Notes: generated from the sequence alone by a model not told the origin. DNA of 64,000 nucleotides from Clostridia bacterium (GCA_017502875.1 JAFVUF010000015.1:43796-107795), one strand, 5' to 3'; numbered from the stretch's first letter, positions 34,320-43,112 are shown. A program made the numbers and translations.

Positions 34320-35753
34320 TTATCTGGTTGATTTTTCCCCGTAGGAGCTTGGCTCCTTCGGAGGATTTTTTAGTCTCACTATAAGGCTGAGTAGCGCTCT
34401 CGGGTTAAACGGAACGAGGGGGTACAGGTAGGAGCGCGAGCCTTTTATACCTCTGTTTGTTACTATCAGCGTAAGCATTATGAGTGTGCCAAGCAGTATT
34501 CCCCAGCCGCCTAAAAGGTAAGTCAGGATAAGAATAAGAAGGCGCATAAACTTTATCGCGTAGCCAAGCTCGTAGCTGGTCTGGGTAAAGTTGGCTATTG
34601 TTACGAAGGCGGTATAAAGAATGACGTCGGGTGAAAACCACCCTGCGCTTACCGCGAAATCTCCGAGAATAAGACCGCTGACGATGCTAAGTGAGCTTCC
34701 GAGTGTGTCGGGGGTGTTCAGTGAAGCAAGCCGTACGCCGTCTATGGCAAGCTCCACGAAAATCAGCTGCCAGAAAACAGGTATCCCCGCCTCATGTGAG
34801 AGCGAGAGGAATTTCAGATATTCGGGAAGCTTGTCTGCGTGGCTTTGGAGGTAAAACCATATTGGCGTCATATAGATTGAAAGCACGTAAACTATAAAGC
34901 GAATTATCCTTAAATAGCTGCCCGTAAGCGGCGGAAAGCAGAAATCATCGGTCTCCTGAAAGAAGTCGAATATCGAGGTTGGAAGAATAACGCACGAGGG
35001 GGAGTTGTCGCACATAAGCAGTACGCTTCCTTCAAGGATTGCGGCGGCTGCGGCGTCGGGGCGCTCCGTGTAGCGAACCTTTGGAAACGGGTTGTACCAT
35101 TTCTTTTTAATCAGCGCCTCACACAGTGTCTGAACCTGAAAGTTCACGCTGTCAAGCTTTAAATCCGATATCTGCTTTTTCAGATTTTCGACGTATTTTG
35201 GGTCTGCCTTGCCTTCCATGTAGCAAAGGCAGACGTCGGTTTTGGTCAGCTCTCCTACCGTTATAGCGGCAAACGTCAATTCAGGGCTTCGTATACGCCT
35301 TCGTATAAGCGCGGCGTTGGGCTGAAGCGCTTCTCCAAATCCGTCGCGCGCGCCCCGAAGCACCTTGTCATTGGCAGGCTCCTCAACACCTCTCAGCGGC
35401 ATTTTTCGCATGTCTATAAGGAATGCGTCCGGCTCATTTTCTATAATAAGGCAGGTCATTCCCGACATTATTTTTTTAACTATATCTCCGTGTTTTCTGC
35501 TTTTTGACGCCTCGACGTAAGGGATAGTCTCCTCACAAAGACGGAAATCCTCGGCGTTTAGGCAGTAGCGTATGAAATCCTGCACTGTCTGACCGTCGGC
35601 GAAGCCCGCAATGTAGAAAAAAGCGCATTTCTGGTTATTTTTCGGAGTTATTATCCGCTTTACGAAGTCAAAGCTCTCGCCTACGCGGAGCGTTTTTTCA
35701 AGCGCTCCGACGTCTGTCGCGAAGTCTCCGGTGAGCGTTGTGATTTTATCCAT
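34320..35753 (-). CDS. Spore germination protein, GerA/SpoVAF family
   Basis: The 477-residue protein has the GerA layout: a soluble N-terminal half (about 1-260) and a C-terminal membrane half with about five helices. Typical segments are IAGFADGQTVQDFIRYCL, GVEEPANDKVLRGARDGFGEAL, NAALIRRRIRSPEL and the membrane stretch FFQETDDFCFPPLTGSYLRIIRF. Family members sit in the spore inner membrane and sense germinants (A subunits) or form the SpoVAF channel-like complex. No B or C subunit genes or spoVA genes are adjacent, so it is an orphan; SpoVAF-like is my preference by length and sequence. The upstream element matches a sigma-G promoter. ATG 35753 follows GAGAGG. Confidence 0.88.
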   Translation of the reverse strand: MDKITTLTGDFATDVGALEKTLRVGESFDFVKRIITPKNNQKCAFFYIAGFADGQTVQDFIRYCLNAEDFRLCEETIPYVEASKSRKHGDIVKKIMSGMTCLIIENEPDAFLIDMRKMPLRGVEEPANDKVLRGARDGFGEALQPNAALIRRRIRSPELTFAAITVGELTKTDVCLCYMEGKADPKYVENLKKQISDLKLDSVNFQVQTLCEALIKKKWYNPFPKVRYTERPDAAAAAILEGSVLLMCDNSPSCVILPTSIFDFFQETDDFCFPPLTGSYLRIIRFIVYVLSIYMTPIWFYLQSHADKLPEYLKFLSLSHEAGIPVFWQLIFVELAIDGVRLASLNTPDTLGSSLSIVSGLILGDFAVSAGWFSPDVILYTAFVTIANFTQTSYELGYAIKFMRLLILILTYLLGGWGILLGTLIMLTLIVTNRGIKGSRSYLYPLVPFNPRALLSLIVRLKNPPKEPSSYGEKSTR

Positions 35754-35787
35754 ATTGCCTCTCAAAATTAAACGTATATCTAATATT

Positions 35788-35817
35788 TATTATGGTCATA
35801 AAATAATAGAATATGTA
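35788..35817 (-). promoter_or_regulatory. Sigma-G-like promoter of the germination gene
   Basis: Minus-strand TACATA (35812-35817) and CATAATA (35788-35794) are 17 bases apart, close to the sigma-G pattern. The start codon is 34 bases after the -10 element, consistent with forespore expression. Confidence 0.5.
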
Positions 35818-35833
35818 TTTTTATAAGGTTAGA

Positions 35834-35862
35834 TTGACTTTTTGCGTATAATATGCTAAAAT
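35834..35862 (+). promoter_or_regulatory. sigma-A promoter of malic enzyme operon
   Basis: TTGACT (35834-35839), 17 bases, TAAAAT (35857-35862), 65 bases before the malic enzyme start. Confidence 0.65.
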
Positions 35863-35927
35863 GATAAGGTGATAACTGCGATAAAATGCCGTATCGGATA
35901 TAATATAAACTTGAAAGGGAGTTTTAG

Positions 35928-37109
35928 ATGAACTATCTTGAAAGATCTCTTGAAATGCACAGAGCTCTTAAAGGAAAGCTTGAAATAAAAAGCAAGGTTA
36001 CGGTTTCGGATAGAGAATCGCTTTCACTTGCGTATACACCGGGAGTGGCGCAGCCCTGTCTTGAAATACACAAGGACCCTGAGCTTTCCTACGAGCTTAC
36101 GGGCAGGTGGAACACCATAGCCGTGGTAACCGATGGAACGGCGGTTCTGGGGCTTGGCGATATAGGGCCTGAGGCGGGCATGCCCGTTATGGAGGGTAAG
36201 TGCGTGCTTTTCAAAGAGTTCGGAAACGTGGACGCCTTCCCGCTTTGTATTCGCTCAAAGGACGTAAGCGAGATAGTAAACACAGTAGCGCTTCTTGCGG
36301 GAAGCTTTGGCGGAATCAACCTTGAGGATATATCGGCTCCAAGATGCTTTGAGATTGAGCGCAGATTAAAGGAAAGGTGCGATATCCCTGTTTTCCACGA
36401 CGATCAGCACGGAACGGCGGTGGTTGTGCTTGCGGCGATTAAAAACGCGCTGAGGCTTGTCGGTAAAAAAATAGACTGCATAAAGATAGTAATAAGCGGA
36501 GCAGGCTCCGCGGGAATAGCTATCGCAAGGCTGTTGCTTCACGCGGGCGCGAAAAACCTTATACTTTCCGATAAATGCGGAGCGATATGGCAGGGCATGG
36601 ACGGTCTTAATCCCGAGCAGGAGAAGATGAGCCGTATAACCAACCCATATAAGCTTCAGGGCAGACTTGAGGATATAATGATGGGCGCTGACGTATTTAT
36701 AGGCGTATCTGCGCCGAATATAGTAAATGAGGACATGATAAGGTCAATGGCGGAGAAGTCCATAGTTTTCGCTATGGCTAACCCTGTTCCCGAGATAATG
36801 CCCGAAAAGGCAAGGCTTGCGGGCGCTTACGTAGTCGGAAGCGGAAGAAGCGACTTTGCCAATCAGATAAACAACGTTCTCGCTTTTCCCGGTATCTTCC
36901 GCGGAGCGCTTGACGCAAGAGCGAGCGAAATAAACAGAGATATGATGCTTGCGGCTTCTGAGGCGATAGCCTCGCTTGTAACCGATAGCGAGCTTAGTCG
37001 GGATTACGTTATTCCGGCGGCGTTTGATAAGCGCGCTCACGCGGCGGTAGCGAAGGCGGTAGCCGAGGCGGCTGAAGCGACTAAGGTCGCGAGAGTTAAA
37101 ATAAACTAA
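35928..37109 (+). CDS. Malic enzyme (NAD(P)-dependent)
   Basis: Oxidatively decarboxylates malate to pyruvate and CO2, yielding NAD(P)H. The 393-residue length fits the short bacterial form. Visible motifs are the catalytic tyrosine region SLAYTPGVAQPC, GLGDIGPEAGMPVMEGK with its metal and catalytic lysine area, the metal-ligand motif FHDDQHGTA, and the nucleotide-binding GAGSAGIAIARLL. Cofactor choice cannot be settled by eye. It is followed by the aminotransferase gene after 28 bases, so malate, pyruvate and oxaloacetate/aspartate conversions are likely co-expressed. Confidence 0.93.
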   Translation: MNYLERSLEMHRALKGKLEIKSKVTVSDRESLSLAYTPGVAQPCLEIHKDPELSYELTGRWNTIAVVTDGTAVLGLGDIGPEAGMPVMEGKCVLFKEFGNVDAFPLCIRSKDVSEIVNTVALLAGSFGGINLEDISAPRCFEIERRLKERCDIPVFHDDQHGTAVVVLAAIKNALRLVGKKIDCIKIVISGAGSAGIAIARLLLHAGAKNLILSDKCGAIWQGMDGLNPEQEKMSRITNPYKLQGRLEDIMMGADVFIGVSAPNIVNEDMIRSMAEKSIVFAMANPVPEIMPEKARLAGAYVVGSGRSDFANQINNVLAFPGIFRGALDARASEINRDMMLAASEAIASLVTDSELSRDYVIPAAFDKRAHAAVAKAVAEAAEATKVARVKIN

Positions 37110-37137
37110 CGATAATATACAGCAGGAGAAAACCACG

Positions 37138-38412
37138 ATGTACTATTGTGAAATGAAGAAAGAGGAGCTTTCTGCTCTTTATTCGGAGCTTTGCGCTAAG
37201 TTTGAGGAGATAAAAAGCAAGGGCTTAAAGCTTGATATGTCAAGAGGTAAGCCGGGTGCGGACCAGCTCTGTCTTACCGACGGGCTTCTTACCGCGGTAT
37301 CGGCGGAAAGCGGAGTTAAGGCTGCAAACGGTCTTGATTGCCGTAACTACGGCGTTCTTGACGGTATTCCCGAGGCAAAGCAGATATTTGCGGATATTCT
37401 CGGTGTTCCGACGGAGAACGTTATAGTCGGCGGCTCGTCCAGCCTCAACCTTATGTACGACGAGATATCGAGAGCGATGCTTTTCGGCGTTGCGGGCGGT
37501 GAAAAGCCCTGGGGCGCGCAGGGAAAGATAAAGTTCCTTTGCCCTGTGCCGGGGTATGACAGACATTTCGCTATCTGTGAGCTTATGGGTATCGAGATGA
37601 TAAACGTTCCGATGACCGAGAACGGACCTGATATGGACGTAGTAGAGAGGTACGTTGAAAGTGACGGAAGCATAAAGGGTATATGGTGCGTTCCGAAGTA
37701 CGCCAACCCCGATGGCTGCGTTTATTCCGACGAGACCGTAAGACGCTTCGCCGCTTTGAAGCCTAAGGCAAAGGATTTCAGAATATTCTGGGATAACGCG
37801 TACGTCGTTCACGACCTATACGGCTATAAGCCCCTTGCAAATCTTTTTGAGCTTGCAAAGGAATACGGAAACGAGAATCTTCCCATAATGTTCACCTCTA
37901 CCTCAAAGATTTCTCACGCAGGCTCAGGCATTTCGGCAATGGCGGCGTCGAGCGCTAATATCGCCAAGACTAAGAAAAGCATGGGTATCCAGACCATTGG
38001 TTTTGATAAGATAAACCAGCTCCGTCACGCCAGATATTTCGGTAACGCCGAGAATGTTATAAAGCATATGGAAAAGCACGCGGATATCCTCCGTCCTAAG
38101 TTTGAGGCGGTGCTTACCGCTTTTGAAAAGGAGCTTAAGCCTATCGGTGTTGCTACGTGGAGCAAGCCTAAAGGCGGATATTTTATAAGCCTTAACGTCG
38201 TTAAGGGCTGCGCCAAGAGGGTTTATGAGCTTGCAAAGGAAGCGGGCGTAACGCTTACTCCCGCGGGCGCGCCTTATCCTTACGGAATTGACCCCGAGGA
38301 CGAAAATCTCCGTATCGCTCCCTCGTTCCCGCCCGTTTCGGAGCTGAGCGACGCCGTGGCGGTGCTGTGTCTTTGTGTAAAGATGGCGGCTGCCGAAAAA
38401 TATCTTGCGTAA
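37138..38412 (+). CDS. Aspartate aminotransferase, subgroup Ic (PF12897-type)
   Basis: A PLP-dependent aminotransferase of 424 residues. Its sequence matches the less common subgroup typified by LDMSRGKPGADQLCLTDGLL near the N-terminus and GGSSSLNLMYD. The active-site lysine is in STSKISHAGSGISAM, and the C-terminal RIAPSFPP holds the substrate-binding arginine. Known members convert aspartate and 2-oxoglutarate to oxaloacetate and glutamate. It follows malic enzyme closely behind AGGAG, suggesting oxaloacetate made from aspartate is passed into the C4/C3 node together with PEPCK. A hairpin terminator follows. Confidence 0.88.
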   Translation: MYYCEMKKEELSALYSELCAKFEEIKSKGLKLDMSRGKPGADQLCLTDGLLTAVSAESGVKAANGLDCRNYGVLDGIPEAKQIFADILGVPTENVIVGGSSSLNLMYDEISRAMLFGVAGGEKPWGAQGKIKFLCPVPGYDRHFAICELMGIEMINVPMTENGPDMDVVERYVESDGSIKGIWCVPKYANPDGCVYSDETVRRFAALKPKAKDFRIFWDNAYVVHDLYGYKPLANLFELAKEYGNENLPIMFTSTSKISHAGSGISAMAASSANIAKTKKSMGIQTIGFDKINQLRHARYFGNAENVIKHMEKHADILRPKFEAVLTAFEKELKPIGVATWSKPKGGYFISLNVVKGCAKRVYELAKEAGVTLTPAGAPYPYGIDPEDENLRIAPSFPPVSELSDAVAVLCLCVKMAAAEKYLA

Positions 38413-38433
38413 AGTATTTACCTGATAAAAAAC

Positions 38434-38460
38434 GCCCTCCGCATTATAAGTTCGGAGGGC
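38434..38460. terminator. Bidirectional terminator aminotransferase/mazG
   Basis: Perfect 8-bp GC-rich stem GCCCTCCG / CGGAGGGC (38434-38441 with 38453-38460), followed on the plus strand by ATATTTTTG. Confidence 0.7.
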
Positions 38461-38471
38461 ATATTTTTGCT

Positions 38472-39137
38472 TTAAGACTTTATTTTTTCTATCATAGCGT
38501 CTGTATAGTGTCGAAGCGCTGTCTCGGCGTCAAGGCCAAGCTTTTCACATTCCTTGATGGCGGAAGCGAGCATATCGCCTATACGCTTTTCGTTTTCTGT
38601 CAGTCTGTCGCTTACGTCGGGGCAAGGAACTTCAGTTTCCTTTGCCGTCTTGTGAATCACCTTTTGGGCGCGGACTAGAGACGGCAAGGGCTTTGCTATA
38701 GAATCAAGCTTTTCGCCGAGACTTTTCTGGCTCTTGGTCTGCGCCTTTATCATATCCCAGTTTTTAAGAACGTCTTCGCTTGTTTTAGCGGTTACGTCGC
38801 CAAAAACGTGAGGGTGGCGCACTATCATTTTCTGACAGACGTCGGTTACGGCGTCGTTAAAGCCGAATACGCCCTTTTCGTCCTCAATGGCGGCGTGGAA
38901 CACCACCTGAAGCAGAACGTCTCCAAGCTCCTCTTTTAACATATCGGGATTTTTCGCCTCGATAGCCTCCACCGCCTCATACGTTTCTTCAATCAAGCTC
39001 GGAACTATACTTTCGTGAGTCTGCTCCGCGTCCCACGGACAGCCGCCCGGCGCGCGAAGTATCTTCATAATGATCAGGAGATCGTCTATATTAAATTCAG
39101 TTTTGCTTTTTAAAAGCTCTTTTTCGTTTTCGTACAT
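38472..39137 (-). CDS. mazG: MazG nucleoside triphosphate pyrophosphohydrolase
   Basis: MazG hydrolyses (d)NTPs to monophosphates and pyrophosphate, removing aberrant nucleotides and influencing (p)ppGpp levels. The 221-residue protein holds one full MazG domain with GGCPWDAEQTHESI, the metal-binding EETYEAVEAIE and ELGDVLLQVVFHA, and a second, degenerate C-terminal part. It lies alone between the aminotransferase and the rplU-prp-rpmA unit, with terminators on both sides. No nearby toxin genes were seen, so MazEF linkage does not apply. Confidence 0.92.
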   Translation of the reverse strand: MYENEKELLKSKTEFNIDDLLIIMKILRAPGGCPWDAEQTHESIVPSLIEETYEAVEAIEAKNPDMLKEELGDVLLQVVFHAAIEDEKGVFGFNDAVTDVCQKMIVRHPHVFGDVTAKTSEDVLKNWDMIKAQTKSQKSLGEKLDSIAKPLPSLVRAQKVIHKTAKETEVPCPDVSDRLTENEKRIGDMLASAIKECEKLGLDAETALRHYTDAMIEKIKS

Positions 39138-39198
39138 TTTGAGTAACCCTTTCAGCGCTGTTTTCTACATTATACCACAAAGGCTTTGTTTTGTAAAC

Positions 39199-39230
39199 AA
39201 AAAACTCACGCTTTACGGCGTGAGTTTTTT
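39199..39230 (-). terminator. Terminator of rplU-prp-rpmA
   Basis: AAAAAACTCACGC (39199-39211) pairs with 39218-39230 across a 6-base loop, with T-runs on both strands. It stops the ribosomal protein transcript before mazG. Confidence 0.85.
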
Positions 39231-39258
39231 ATATTCGTAAATTTTGTTTTGCACAAAC

Positions 39259-39537
39259 TTAGTCGGCGTAAACGCTAACGCGCTTTCTGCCGCCCGCAAA
39301 GGTCTCGAACTTAACGTTTCCTTCGGCAAGAGCAAAGAGAGTGTCATCGCTTCCGATTCCAACGTTGGTACCGGGATGAATCTTCGTTCCTCTCTGTCTT
39401 ACTATGATGTTACCGGCGATAACGTGCTCGCCGCCAAACTTCTTTATACCAAGGCGCTTGGACTCACTGTCACGGCCGTTCTTGGTAGAACCAACACCCT
39501 TTTTGTGTGCAAAGAACTGTAAACCTAATCTAAGCAT
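39259..39537 (-). CDS. rpmA: 50S ribosomal protein L27 with Prp-cleavable N-terminus
   Basis: L27 sits near the peptidyl-transferase centre with its N-terminus reaching the tRNA ends. The 92-residue protein has the extension MLRLGLQFF before [15 protein letters not shown], which is the Firmicute form cut by the protease Prp between FF and A to expose the functional N-terminus. The gene for Prp is directly upstream in the same operon. The rest ([22 protein letters not shown]) is canonical. Confidence 0.97.
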   Translation of the reverse strand: MLRLGLQFFAHKKGVGSTKNGRDSESKRLGIKKFGGEHVIAGNIIVRQRGTKIHPGTNVGIGSDDTLFALAEGNVKFETFAGGRKRVSVYAD

Positions 39538-39564
39538 TTAAAGTTTCCATCCTTTCTAAAAAAC

Positions 39565-39915
39565 TCATTTTTCGATCTCCTCGACCGAAAGGTAATCGTA
39601 ATAATCCTCGAGCATATCCATAAGCTGCATAAAGTAACCCTGAATGAGACCGCTTACCGCGAACTGCTTGCTTATATTCTCGGGAGAGGAGTCCAGCGCG
39701 GCAGGCACCTTGACGGTGATGTCCGTGGTATCCTCATCGATGGTATATTCAACGTCAGAGGCGTAAGAGACTTCAATAGTATTTACTATCAGCATAGTCA
39801 TTGCCGAGAGAGCAGCGCATACGATATCCTGCCCTGCGTCAGCGTATCCCGAATGACCCGACTCGTTAAAGCCGTAATAAATTCCGTTACGCTTAAAGAA
39901 CGTAATCTTTGTCAT
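39565..39915 (-). CDS. prp: Ribosomal-processing cysteine protease Prp
   Basis: Prp removes the N-terminal extension of L27, an essential step in Firmicutes. The 116-residue protein has the catalytic histidine in ESGHSGYADAGQDIVCAALSAM and the cysteine twelve residues later (H-x11-C). It lies between rplU (9 bases upstream) and rpmA (27 bases downstream), the standard order. The substrate site is visible in the neighbouring L27. Confidence 0.95.
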   Translation of the reverse strand: MTKITFFKRNGIYYGFNESGHSGYADAGQDIVCAALSAMTMLIVNTIEVSYASDVEYTIDEDTTDITVKVPAALDSSPENISKQFAVSGLIQGYFMQLMDMLEDYYDYLSVEEIEK

Positions 39916-39924
39916 AAGAACCGA

Positions 39925-40236
39925 TTAAGCCTCGATCTTAGTAACAACGACCTTCGTGTAAAGCTGACGGTGACCCGTCTTCTTCTTCTCGTTCTTCTTG
40001 GGCTTGTACTTGATAACGTATATCTTCTTACCCTTGCCCTGCTTTACTACCTGAGCTTCAACAGATGCGCCTGCAACGTAGGGAGCGCCGACCTTGAAGC
40101 CATTGTCGTCGGAAACCGCAAGAACATTGTCAAACTTTACGGTCTCGTCTGCTTCTGCTTCGATCTTCTCGATGTAGATAACGGTTCCTTCGCTAACCTT
40201 GTACTGCTTTCCGCCTGTTTCAATAACTGCGAACAC
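39925..40236 (-). CDS. rplU: 50S ribosomal protein L21
   Basis: Large-subunit protein that binds 23S rRNA. A GTG start at 40236 gives 103 residues and the usual N-terminus [21 protein letters not shown] lies 8 bases upstream, while the GTG three codons earlier overlaps that site. The C-terminal [22 protein letters not shown] matches the family. It leads the rplU-prp-rpmA operon behind a structured leader. Confidence 0.96.
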   Translation of the reverse strand: MFAVIETGGKQYKVSEGTVIYIEKIEAEADETVKFDNVLAVSDDNGFKVGAPYVAGASVEAQVVKQGKGKKIYVIKYKPKKNEKKKTGHRQLYTKVVVTKIEA

Positions 40237-40337
40237 GAAAAGCACCTCACTTTCTTAACTGCCATATGCGGCAAAAACTCGCTGATGACGGTAGGTAAGT
40301 CCAAAACTTGCCGTTTGCGACCGATTCCATGCGGCGA
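40237..40337 (-). ncRNA. Probable L21 leader (cis-regulatory mRNA structure)
   Basis: About 100 bases lie between the promoter and rplU. On the minus strand CTCGC (near the 5' end) can pair with GCGAG about 60 bases later, with smaller hairpins such as GCCGCATATGGC inside. L21 leaders that bind the product and limit translation are known in Firmicutes. The assignment is by position and fold only. Confidence 0.5.
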
Positions 40338-40342
40338 GAAAT

Positions 40343-40371
40343 ATTATAGCAGAATTAAACAAAAATGTCAA
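40343..40371 (-). promoter_or_regulatory. Consensus sigma-A promoter of rplU operon
   Basis: Minus-strand TTGACA (40366-40371) and TATAAT (40343-40348) are perfect and 17 bases apart. Confidence 0.9.
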
Positions 40372-40529
40372 GAATGAAATATGCAAAACAACTGTAACTT
40401 TTCTATGAACGCTATTGGTGTGAATGTATATTCATTTCTATATTCAATAAAAGTTGTGTAAAATCAAGCTTTTTTAGGTGGATTGCAGCGTAAAAACTGT
40501 ATATACATACACAAAAATTCCGAAAAGGC

Positions 40530-40558
40530 TTGACAAAGCGGATAAAAGGTGGTAATAT
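40530..40558 (+). promoter_or_regulatory. sigma-A promoter of amino acid ABC operon
   Basis: TTGACA (40530-40535), 17 bases, TAATAT (40553-40558), 46 bases before the lipoprotein gene. Confidence 0.8.
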
Positions 40559-40604
40559 TAATAGGCAATTCCAAAATATTATAAAATTGAAAGGAAAAAC
40601 AGTT

Positions 40605-41450
40605 ATGAAAAAGATTATTACACTTGCGCTCGTGCTTGCTACGGTATTTACCACCGTATTCTGCGCTACCTCGTGCAGCAAGGCATACGATTTTGACAAA
40701 GAGACCGAGCTTGTTATGGCAACCAACGCGGCGTTCCCTCCTTATGAGTACGTTGACGGCGGAGAGTACTACGGTATTGACGTAGAAATCGCTAAGGAGA
40801 TCGCGAAAAGACTCAATAAGACCCTCAGAATAGAGGATATTGAGTTCGATTCAATCATCGGCGGTATCGAAAGCGGAAAGTACGATATGGCTCTTGCGGG
40901 TCTTACCGTAACCGCTGAGCGTCAGAAGAGCGTATCCTTCTCCGACTCCTACGCTAACGGCGTACAGATTATGATAGTAAGGAAGGATTCCGCATACACC
41001 AGCATTGACGATTTCTTCAACTATGACGCCGAGGGCAATCCTGTTTCTCTCAAAAAGACCGACGTTAAGATTGGTGTTCAAAAGACCACCACGGGAGACA
41101 TTTACGCCTCCTCCGACGTTACTGGCTGGGGCTTCAACGACTTAAAAGAGGACGGAAGCACCGAGACCGAGCGCGTTACCCGTTATAACAACGGCGCTGA
41201 CGCTGTCGAGGCTCTCAAAACAGGTAAGGTAGACGTTGTTATCATCGACAACGAGCCCGCTAAGGCGTTTGTAAACGCAAACCCCAATGATATAAGAATC
41301 CTTGAAACAGAGTACACAAATGAGGATTACGCTATTGCCGTTAACAAGGACAGCAAGGTACTCCTTGACAAGATAAACGAGACTCTTGCGGCAATGAAGG
41401 CTGACGGAACTCTCGATGCAATCATCAAGAAGTATATTCCCGCGCAGTAA
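40605..41450 (+). CDS. Polar amino acid ABC transporter, substrate-binding lipoprotein
   Basis: Receptor of a polar amino acid importer, 281 residues. A lipoprotein signal peptide ends at C24 (ATSC). The mature protein has the family 3 solute-binding fold: LVMATNAAFPPYEYVDGGEYYGIDVEIAKEIAKRL, the GGIESGKYDMALAGLTVTAERQK block with the conserved T-x-x-R that contacts the substrate amino group, and VDVVIIDNEPA. Such proteins bind Gln, His, Arg, cystine or similar; which one is unclear. The ATG at 40605 follows AAAGG. The permease and ATPase genes follow after a hairpin. Confidence 0.93.
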   Translation: MKKIITLALVLATVFTTVFCATSCSKAYDFDKETELVMATNAAFPPYEYVDGGEYYGIDVEIAKEIAKRLNKTLRIEDIEFDSIIGGIESGKYDMALAGLTVTAERQKSVSFSDSYANGVQIMIVRKDSAYTSIDDFFNYDAEGNPVSLKKTDVKIGVQKTTTGDIYASSDVTGWGFNDLKEDGSTETERVTRYNNGADAVEALKTGKVDVVIIDNEPAKAFVNANPNDIRILETEYTNEDYAIAVNKDSKVLLDKINETLAAMKADGTLDAIIKKYIPAQ

Positions 41451-41472
41451 AAAATTAGATTACGTTATATCA

Positions 41473-41508
41473 CAATGGCAGCGGTTCTTATGAGGGCCGC
41501 CGCCATTG
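41473..41508 (+). terminator. Intra-operon hairpin between receptor and permease genes
   Basis: CAATGGC-A-GCGG pairs with CCGC-C-GCCATTG (7+4 bp, loop 12). There is no T-tract, so it is a likely mRNA-stabilising or attenuating structure, comparable to the one at 24031-24061. Confidence 0.55.
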
Positions 41509-41538
41509 CTTGCGTTAAAAGAAAAAGAGGAAAATAAA

Positions 41539-42270
41539 TTGGATTGGTTTAATTCGTTCAAAGAGGATTTCATTCTGAACTTCGTTGATAAGGGAAGATG
41601 GAAGATGCTCGTCAAGGGCTTCGGAAATACTTTGCTGATTACTCTTTGCTCAGTTTTGATAGGAATAGTCATAGGCGTGCTTATCGCAACGGTGCGTTCC
41701 ACCTACGACAAGAACAAGGAGGTCTATGAAAAGAACGGAGGCGCAAAGTATATCGTAATGCGCGTTCTGAACGCCGTATGTAACGTATACCTTACGGTTG
41801 TGCGCGGAACTCCCGTGGTCGTTCAGCTTCTTATCTTCTATTTTATCATATTCGCCTTTGTGGAAAACGGCCTTATAATCGCTATCATCGCTTTCGGTCT
41901 TAATTCGGGAGCGTACGTAGCCGAGATATTCAGAGGCGGAATAATGTCTATTGATAACGGACAGTTCGAAGCGGGACGCTCGCTTGGCTTCAATTATTTT
42001 CAGACGATGATATATATTGTCATTCCGCAGGTAATAAAGAACGTTTTGCCCACGCTTTGTAATGAGTTTATCGTGCTTCTCAAGGAAACGTCGATAGCGG
42101 GCTACGTCGGAATAATGGATCTTACAAAGGCGGGAGACCTTATAAGAGGAGTTACGTTCTCGGCATTTATGCCTCTTATAGCGGTTGCTCTGATTTATCT
42201 TGTTGCAGTCGTGGTGCTTACCCAGCTTGTAAAGCTCCTTGAAAGGAGGCTTCGCAGAAGTGAAAGATAG
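41539..42270 (+). CDS. Polar amino acid ABC transporter, permease
   Basis: Membrane subunit, 243 residues with about five helices. The MetI/HisM-type features are [33 protein letters not shown] and the EAA loop [27 protein letters not shown] that docks on the ATPase. The start appears to be TTG at 41539, eight bases after GAGG; an upstream TTG lies inside the hairpin and has no ribosome binding site. Its end overlaps the ATPase gene by 11 bases. Confidence 0.9.
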   Translation: MDWFNSFKEDFILNFVDKGRWKMLVKGFGNTLLITLCSVLIGIVIGVLIATVRSTYDKNKEVYEKNGGAKYIVMRVLNAVCNVYLTVVRGTPVVVQLLIFYFIIFAFVENGLIIAIIAFGLNSGAYVAEIFRGGIMSIDNGQFEAGRSLGFNYFQTMIYIVIPQVIKNVLPTLCNEFIVLLKETSIAGYVGIMDLTKAGDLIRGVTFSAFMPLIAVALIYLVAVVVLTQLVKLLERRLRRSER

Positions 42271-43030
42271 TAATATTATTGAAGCAAACGAAAGCGGAGC
42301 TGTTATACAGACAGTGGAGCTATGTAAGCATTATAAGGGTGGAGAAATCAAGGCTCTTGACGGAGTTTCGATAAGCATTCAAAAGGGAGAGGTCGTCGTA
42401 ATAATCGGCCCGTCGGGAAGCGGAAAGTCAACGCTTTTGCGCTCTCTTAATCTTCTTGAAATACCAACGTCGGGAAGCATATTCTTTCACGGTGAGGACA
42501 TAGCTGCTAAAAACGCTAACGTTGACCTTCACAGACAGAAGATGGGAATGGTGTTTCAGCACTTCAATCTTTTCCCGCATATGACTATACTGAAAAATCT
42601 TACCATCGCGCCTATGAAGCTTCTTGGCAAAACCAAGGAGGAGGCGGAGGAGAAGGCTATGGTGCTACTTTCTAAGGTCGGACTCGCGGACAGGGCGGAA
42701 AGCTATCCGAGTCAGCTTTCCGGCGGACAGAAGCAGAGAATAGCTATTGTTCGGGCGCTTTGTATGGAGCCTGAGGTTATGCTGTTTGACGAGCCAACCT
42801 CGGCGCTTGACCCTGAGCTTGTAGGCGAGGTGCTTGACGTTATGAAAAGTCTTGCGGCTTCGGGTATGACAATGCTTTGTGTTACACACGAGATGGGCTT
42901 TGCAAGAGAGGTTGCGGACAGAGTTGTGTTTATGAGCGACGGAGTTATAGTTGAGCAGGGAAGTCCTGACAAAATATTCACCGCCCCCGAAAGCCCGCGA
43001 CTTAAACAGTTTTTACATTCGATTTTGTAA
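42260..43030 (+). CDS. Polar amino acid ABC transporter, ATPase
   Basis: ATP-binding subunit, 256 residues, GlnQ/HisP type. Walker A is GPSGSGKST, the Q-loop is in [13 protein letters not shown], the signature is [11 protein letters not shown], Walker B is [13 protein letters not shown], and the H-loop is [13 protein letters not shown] at 42260 is chosen since AAAGGAGG lies 9 bases upstream within the end of the permease gene. The operon ends at the terminator 43066-43094. Confidence 0.95.
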   Translation: MKDSNIIEANESGAVIQTVELCKHYKGGEIKALDGVSISIQKGEVVVIIGPSGSGKSTLLRSLNLLEIPTSGSIFFHGEDIAAKNANVDLHRQKMGMVFQHFNLFPHMTILKNLTIAPMKLLGKTKEEAEEKAMVLLSKVGLADRAESYPSQLSGGQKQRIAIVRALCMEPEVMLFDEPTSALDPELVGEVLDVMKSLAASGMTMLCVTHEMGFAREVADRVVFMSDGVIVEQGSPDKIFTAPESPRLKQFLHSIL

Positions 43031-43065
43031 GAATTACGGTTTACGGGTTAGCTTAAAACAAAAAT

Positions 43066-43094
43066 AACGGACTGTCGAATTTCGACAGTCCGTT
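43066..43094. terminator. Bidirectional terminator ABC operon/gdhA
   Basis: 14-base arms (43066-43079 with 43081-43094) form a long stem with a few unpaired bases at the tip. The plus side continues TTTTGT and the minus side has TTATTTTTG. The core ACGGACTGTCG also occurs at 34283-34293. Confidence 0.85.
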
Positions 43095-43112
43095 TTGTAT
43101 TGGTTACTTAAA

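Larger units (their letters stand above)
40237..40604. other. Gene-free 368-base divergent region rplU/ABC transporter
   Basis: The stretch contains, from left to right, the L21 leader, the rplU promoter (minus), about 160 bases of AT-rich DNA with no motif I recognise, and the promoter of the amino acid transporter (plus). Confidence 0.7.
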
